Shown in pieces: positions 59,554 to 64,000 of a stretch of DNA of 64,000 bases (position 1 is the stretch's first letter; each line of letters opens with the position of its first letter). Source of the stretch: Ilyomonas sp965277535 (GTDB lineage: Bacteria > Bacteroidota > Bacteroidia > Chitinophagales > Chitinophagaceae); the NCBI GenBank assembly GCA_965277535.1, contig OZ255825.1, positions 186,001 through 250,000 of the forward strand, in the 5' to 3' direction. The notes under the pieces were generated by a model that saw nothing but the letters and a program-made list of their open reading frames with translations, was not told where the DNA came from and made no database searches. Made by a program: the position numbers and the translations under genes.

Positions 59554-61988
59554 GTTGTAAAACAATACCGTTTTTTTGAAGGGCGTGGCTGATGATTAAG
59601 AAACCAGTTGGGAAACGCTTTTAGAAAGTACCCTCCCATAAAGCCGGGCGACCACTCACAATCAGGAGGTTCCTGTTCATCGCCTATCAACCTGTTTGCC
59701 CATACATTTGTTATTTCAATTTGCAGCGTGTTGTTTTTCTTTTTTAATAATCCTGGCGGCAGTTTTATGCGCCATGGAGCAGTCCATACAATACCCAAAT
59801 CTTCATCGTTTAAAAAAACATGCGCTATATGTTTTACAATACCTAAGTCAAGATAAGTTGCAGATTGCTGATTGCTGAATGAGGCACCGGCAGCATCAAA
59901 AGTGGTATGATAAATTGCTGTACCGCTAAAATATTTGATACCAGTTTCAGAACGTAAAGTCCAGTCATCAAGTGTTTTGAAACTAACCGGTTTGGCAGGA
60001 CCGCCCCACAGAGAATCGAATTGCACTTTCCATGAACCATTTATTTTTGCAATAGTTTGAAGTGAGTAAAAATTTTTGTTTTTGCTGCGAATGACTTCAG
60101 TTTCTTTATGCCTGAAAACAATAAAATAACTTTGTGCTGCCTCAAGTGTTAGCGGGAGAAAAGTTTTTCCCTCTTTCATTTCATACTCTGGCAACTTACG
60201 CATATTGCCTGTTACAGGATCCCACAATTCCGGCTGCCTTCCATTTACATAAAAACTGCAATTGACAGAACCGGACATACGGGCTGTGTTTGCAACAAAG
60301 TAAACATCTGTATTGCCATCACGGCGATGAATGTATTTCAGGTTGATGCTGTCTTTTCTATCAGTTGCAGTAAAATCCTCATTCTGCAATACAATCGTTC
60401 CCCATTGTAATAAAGCCTGGCAGCGCTGCCAATATTGTATCATAGCGGCGGCTGGCTTCCACCAGGTTTGAGTGCGGTCAAAATGTGTTCCCCACTGCCC
60501 CATGGCGGCGCCCGGTTTGTATTTATCACTCCAGGGTTGCTGCACAAAACGGTGCAAAACAAAACGGTTTACGCCATCGCAAAAAGCGGCATCGCCAATA
60601 GGTTTCAGCCACGATGGTGTTTCGCTCCACTTGCTATCTTTCGGGTCGCCGGTAAAAGCTTCTGCCTCAATTATGTTCTTTCCTGATTTTCGTAAAGCGG
60701 CAACTGTTTCCTTTAATTCATAAGGCGAGTATTCGCCTCCGTTCGTCCAAAATTCGGTCATCACATTTTTAACCAGCGGCATAATTTCATCCTGCCGCCA
60801 GGGTCCGCCATAAGGCTCGCATAAAAAATTGAGATGAGCGGCATTTAATTTTTTTGAAAGAGTGGTAAAGTAAACATCCCTGTACAAATCTTTTATTGTG
60901 GCATCGAAGTCATTTTCAAATGCAAGGGAATCGGTGTGGCTGCCTATGGTACGTCCGCAGAAAATGGGTAACCAGGGAGTGAGATCATATCCTCTTCTCG
61001 CCAAAAATTCTTGTGCCATTTTCTCCGTCCATGTCGGCGTTCCGGCCTCGTAACTATCAAAATGCACATGGGTAAAACCTGTTCCAATTAAATCGCCCAA
61101 ATGTTTTTGAATTTCGCTGATAACGTGATTGATATGAAAATCAACCGCTACCTGGCTCATTTTATCACACTCCAAACCTGTTGCTGCCCATTGCGCCGGT
61201 TGAATAAGCGTGCCCGAAGTGGTGTAGCCAAACCTGTAAATGATCCAGTTGCCTTTAGGCGCATTCCAATTTAATTCGCCATTGCTGTTTATCAGGCTGG
61301 TTACATTCATCACGCTGTCTTTTGCAACAATGCCTGCAGCTGGAAGCGCCAGCACGGCAACGTCTTTATAAAATGTTTTTCTGGCGGCTATTTCAGGAAT
61401 TTCTACACTATCGGTTTGCGGATTATAAAGCGGGTAAGGTGTATGGCCACGAAGCGGAACCACTGGTTTTTTTAATTTGATATAAATCGGTTTGCCGCCG
61501 CTTATGGTATCGCCCGAATAACAAAGTTCTTTCATCGAAAGTTCAGGGGTAATCCAAATACCGCCGCTTGCTTCGTAACCAGCACCGTTGAACATTCCAA
61601 AATCCATCCCCAGCCGCTTCGATTCTTCGGCTGCAAAACGAACCAGATGCCACCAGGGTTCTGTCCAGGCAACGATTTGTGGAGTTGGACTTTTTTTAAT
61701 CTCGCCTGCCCAGGGAGTTGTAACATCGGCAAGACTGAACATTGTTGTTCGGTTTAATCCTTCTTTTTTTAATTCTTCCAAATCTCGTGTGATTCCTTCT
61801 TTGCTTATGTTAGACCCCATCCACATCCACAATACACCTGGCTTCGCACTTTCGGGCGGATGCAGAAAAATGACTGCCAGGTTAGATGTGTCTTCTCTTT
61901 TTAGTTTTGCAGGCTGGCATTTCAGTTTATAAAGACTAAAAACCTGTAAAACTAAAACAGCAATGGTTATAATGTGATATCTTCTCAT
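59472..61988 (-). CDS. Alpha-L-rhamnosidase, glycoside hydrolase family 106
   Basis: An 838-residue secreted enzyme. The signal peptide (MRRYHIITIAVLVLQVFSLY) is followed by the family's opening (HPPESAKPGVLWMWMGSNIS), a TIM-barrel with HFDSYEAGTPTW and EAEAFTGD segments, and C-terminal galactose-binding-like modules (YLDLGIVKHIAHVFLNDEDL). GH106 enzymes remove terminal alpha-L-rhamnose, for example from pectic rhamnogalacturonan side chains. The length and domain order suit GH106 of Bacteroidota. ATG 61988 is preferred to a TTG two codons earlier. It is 101 bases after susD and overlaps the GH43 gene. Confidence 0.85.
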   Translation of the reverse strand: MRRYHIITIAVLVLQVFSLYKLKCQPAKLKREDTSNLAVIFLHPPESAKPGVLWMWMGSNISKEGITRDLEELKKEGLNRTTMFSLADVTTPWAGEIKKSPTPQIVAWTEPWWHLVRFAAEESKRLGMDFGMFNGAGYEASGGIWITPELSMKELCYSGDTISGGKPIYIKLKKPVVPLRGHTPYPLYNPQTDSVEIPEIAARKTFYKDVAVLALPAAGIVAKDSVMNVTSLINSNGELNWNAPKGNWIIYRFGYTTSGTLIQPAQWAATGLECDKMSQVAVDFHINHVISEIQKHLGDLIGTGFTHVHFDSYEAGTPTWTEKMAQEFLARRGYDLTPWLPIFCGRTIGSHTDSLAFENDFDATIKDLYRDVYFTTLSKKLNAAHLNFLCEPYGGPWRQDEIMPLVKNVMTEFWTNGGEYSPYELKETVAALRKSGKNIIEAEAFTGDPKDSKWSETPSWLKPIGDAAFCDGVNRFVLHRFVQQPWSDKYKPGAAMGQWGTHFDRTQTWWKPAAAMIQYWQRCQALLQWGTIVLQNEDFTATDRKDSINLKYIHRRDGNTDVYFVANTARMSGSVNCSFYVNGRQPELWDPVTGNMRKLPEYEMKEGKTFLPLTLEAAQSYFIVFRHKETEVIRSKNKNFYSLQTIAKINGSWKVQFDSLWGGPAKPVSFKTLDDWTLRSETGIKYFSGTAIYHTTFDAAGASFSNQQSATYLDLGIVKHIAHVFLNDEDLGIVWTAPWRIKLPPGLLKKKNNTLQIEITNVWANRLIGDEQEPPDCEWSPGFMGGYFLKAFPNWFLNHQPRPSKKRYCFTTWNYFTKNSPLISSGLLGPVQLMKEED

Positions 61989-62089
61989 TTTCAAATAAGT
62001 GTTTCCAATGGATAGCCGTTACTCCATCCTGCTAAATTCATTTCCTGCCGCCGCGGGTGCCATTTGTTTTTGCCATAAAAATTACAGTA

Positions 62090-63655
62090 TCAGTAGTTAG
62101 AGTTTTGAGTAATGACACCCTTACTTTCATCAATAATTTCCTGAGGTATCGGCATGTAGTAATCTTTGGGTCGTGTAAACATTCTTGCAGGAATCACTAT
62201 CGCGCTATTATAAGGAGGCAGTGGAGAAGCTGTTTTCGGCTTATTTACAATGGTATCAAGGTTAATGATTTTGTCTTTGTCCCAGCGGAGCAAGTCTTGC
62301 CAGCGCGTGTTTTCGCCACCTAACTCTACCCTGCGTTCATGTATTAATTGCGGCATATCTGCATTTGATAAAGGAGACAAACCTGCTCTTACCCGCACTG
62401 TGTTCATTTCTGCATCGCCGCTGCCAGCGCCACTCATTCTTATTTTTGCTTCAGCCACTAACAGATAGATGTCTGATGTGCGCAGGATGGGTTGTTTTAA
62501 ATCGAAGTCAATGCCGCCACTTCCATCGGGCAGAAAAGCAGTGTATTTTTTTATGAAATAGCCGGTTGTACTCATACTTGGCAGTAAACGCCCTGTTGGT
62601 TGTCCCTGCTTTCCGGCAAACATTTGGTAAGCATCACCGGAACCAATGGTAACAAGATTGGTTTGGTTGGGAAGAGAATCGCCAACAGAAATTAGTGTCG
62701 CCCGCTTGCGAACAGAATCGGCTGGCTCGAACGATTCGGCAAAATTCTCAGTGGGGTGATGAAATCCCCAGCCTTGCCATGCACGTGGCGTAAAATACTG
62801 CCCGATGGCAGAAGCCGGTACATTTGGAATTTGCTGGTTTTTATTCCAGACCGCGAAAAGAATTTCTGAATTGCTTTCCTGCCTGCCCAGCGTGAAGTTG
62901 TCGGTATAATTTGAAGATAGCGCATAATTGGGATTTGTAATTACCATATTGCCATACTGAATCGCTTTATCAAACTTGTCTTCAAACATATACAGTTTGC
63001 AAAGCAAGCCCAAAGCCGCGCCCTTGCTTACACGTCCCTTGTCGGCATCGCCGTAAGTTTCCGGCAGCATATCTATTGCTTTTAATAAATCCGATTCTAT
63101 CTGTCCTCTTACCGAATCAACAGAAGATTTCGCAATATTATAAGTGCCCGAAAGCACGTTGTTTTCTAATACAAGCGGCACTTCGCCCCATATTTTGTTC
63201 AATTCAAAATAGGCATAAGCGCGTAAAAAATACGCTTCGCCCATCGAGCGCTTGCGAATGCTGTCGTCCACAACAGGCACTTTCGGGATGTAAATAATGG
63301 CATTATTTGCCCGCGCAATTTGCTCGTATGCAAAAGGCCAAAGCGTGTAAAGAACCTGAAGTGTAGGATCAATATTGAATCTTTCTATGGCTTTAAAATC
63401 CGGATGATCGCCTTCTACTGAAATGTCATCCGACTGGTCATCAAATATGTAGAGGTTGTGCCCAACCCAATCTTCAGTTGTAAGCACATTGTATATGCCG
63501 GTAACGCCTGCAATCACATCGTTTTGGTTTCGCCAGAAATTTCCTGTCGTATATACGCCGGTAGGATTTTGGTTAAGCGGATTTTTATTGCAGGAAGTAA
63601 AAAATAGGGCAAAAACAAACGAGATAAAGAATATAGAAATGATAATTTTTTTCAT
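62090..63655 (-). CDS. susD: SusD/RagB-family glycan-binding lipoprotein
   Basis: A 521-residue surface lipoprotein. Signal and lipobox LFFTSC give lipidated Cys22. The SusD fold is shown by NKNPLNQNPTGVYTTGNFWR, AYFLRAYAYFELNKIWGEVP (TPR-like helices) and the C-terminal RRVELGGENTRWQDLLRW. It binds oligosaccharides at the surface and closes over its SusC partner, whose gene is 18 bases upstream. With GH106 and GH43 downstream it defines a polysaccharide utilisation locus that probably targets a rhamnose- and arabinose-containing pectin or plant glycoprotein glycan. Confidence 0.96.
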   Translation of the reverse strand: MKKIIISIFFISFVFALFFTSCNKNPLNQNPTGVYTTGNFWRNQNDVIAGVTGIYNVLTTEDWVGHNLYIFDDQSDDISVEGDHPDFKAIERFNIDPTLQVLYTLWPFAYEQIARANNAIIYIPKVPVVDDSIRKRSMGEAYFLRAYAYFELNKIWGEVPLVLENNVLSGTYNIAKSSVDSVRGQIESDLLKAIDMLPETYGDADKGRVSKGAALGLLCKLYMFEDKFDKAIQYGNMVITNPNYALSSNYTDNFTLGRQESNSEILFAVWNKNQQIPNVPASAIGQYFTPRAWQGWGFHHPTENFAESFEPADSVRKRATLISVGDSLPNQTNLVTIGSGDAYQMFAGKQGQPTGRLLPSMSTTGYFIKKYTAFLPDGSGGIDFDLKQPILRTSDIYLLVAEAKIRMSGAGSGDAEMNTVRVRAGLSPLSNADMPQLIHERRVELGGENTRWQDLLRWDKDKIINLDTIVNKPKTASPLPPYNSAIVIPARMFTRPKDYYMPIPQEIIDESKGVITQNSNY

Positions 63656-63673
63656 AAAAATAAGTTTGAGGTG

Positions 63674-64000
63674 TTAAAGATTGATGGTTGCACCAACAGT
63701 AAGGTTGCGCGATTGCGGGTATTGCGCCACATCAACACCTCTTTGTAAATTTCCCGATGTGTAGCCCAGTTCAGGCGTGTATCCCTTGTACTTAGTGATA
63801 TAAAAAACATTGTAGCAACTCACATAAACGCGCACATCGGGAAATTGTTTAATGTTGATTGTTCTTTTCGTAAACGTGTACCCTAAGGCAACGCTTTTTA
63901 AAGAAAGGTAAGCGCCATTTTGAACCCACAAATCAGAAGAACGATAATTATCATTTGCATTAATACGGGTTAAACGAGGTACACTGTTGCTCGTTCCTTC
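63674..64000 (-). CDS. susC: SusC/RagA-family TonB-dependent transporter, C-terminal end
   Basis: The last 108 residues of a minus-strand gene that continues past 64000. They read PRLTRINANDNYRSSDLWVQ, then GAYLSLKSVALGYTF and the terminal barrel strand NLTVGATINL, diagnostic for the end of SusC proteins. It imports the glycan fragments bound by the adjacent SusD with energy from TonB. The stop is TAA at 63674-63676. Confidence 0.95.
   Translation of the reverse strand, partial: EGTSNSVPRLTRINANDNYRSSDLWVQNGAYLSLKSVALGYTFTKRTINIKQFPDVRVYVSCYNVFYITKYKGYTPELGYTSGNLQRGVDVAQYPQSRNLTVGATINL

Noticed and set aside
1..64000. CRISPR array or phage/transposon genes
   Set aside because: No regularly spaced repeats with unique spacers and no transposase, integrase or phage structural genes were seen.

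Overview
The window reads as a chromosomal segment of a Bacteroidota bacterium, most likely family Chitinophagaceae. Direct signs are the complete type IX secretion translocon gene sprA, a susC/susD pair with glycoside hydrolases, a GLPGLI-type protein, a type A secretion-sorting domain, the parA-parB-DUF5683-dapB order, and promoters of the Bacteroidota form (TTTG, 19-20 nt, TAnnTTTG). Nearly all start codons lack a Shine-Dalgarno sequence. I saw no CRISPR array, rRNA, transposase or phage genes.

Layout. 1-4.4 kb (minus): start of an amino acid permease, HD hydrolase, Kir-type potassium channel, ABC exporter, Lrp regulator. 4.5-6.9 kb: a tRNA-like RNA with an oversized variable region and a strong terminator, about 1.1 kb of decayed sequence with a frameshifted lipoprotein, and a YdjC-type deacetylase; this is the accessory part. 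7-13.4 kb: a dipeptidyl peptidase IV homologue, flippase, nucleoside transporter, lipoprotein. 13.4-16.7 kb (minus): sugar-nucleotide epimerase, JAMM peptidase, ubiquitin-like sulfur carrier and E1-like/rhodanese protein. 17-29.1 kb (minus): outer-membrane barrel, ftsK, small membrane protein, sprA, ruvA. 29-35.6 kb: FUSC membrane protein, two small genes, panC, a BlaI/BlaR1 pair. 35.6-38.9 kb (minus): dapB, DUF5683, parB, parA. 39-42.5 kb: metallophosphoesterase, DUF6582, universal stress protein, orphan secretion-sorting fragment. 42.7-48.5 kb (plus): RND permease, PDZ protein, adk, Ig-like lipoprotein. 48.6-50.9 kb (minus): crtB-crtI. 51-57.8 kb: recA, purine nucleoside phosphorylase, GLPGLI protein, TPR protein, SAM-cleaving enzyme, SDR, tRNA-Lys. 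57.9-64 kb (minus): a polysaccharide utilisation locus susC-susD-GH106-GH43.

Most of it is ordinary housekeeping DNA. The best candidates for something less described are (1) the operon joining a CapD-like sugar epimerase to a JAMM / ubiquitin-fold / E1-rhodanese sulfur-transfer set whose carrier ends in Gly-Gly-Leu, so that it would need trimming, and (2) the 170-nt tRNA-like RNA with a 99-nt variable region, a non-canonical anticodon loop and its own terminator beside a decayed island. Smaller points are a BlaI-type operator overlapping its own start codon, two repeats placed identically just 3' of kir and ftsK, and a DUF6582 gene with a textbook Shine-Dalgarno sequence.
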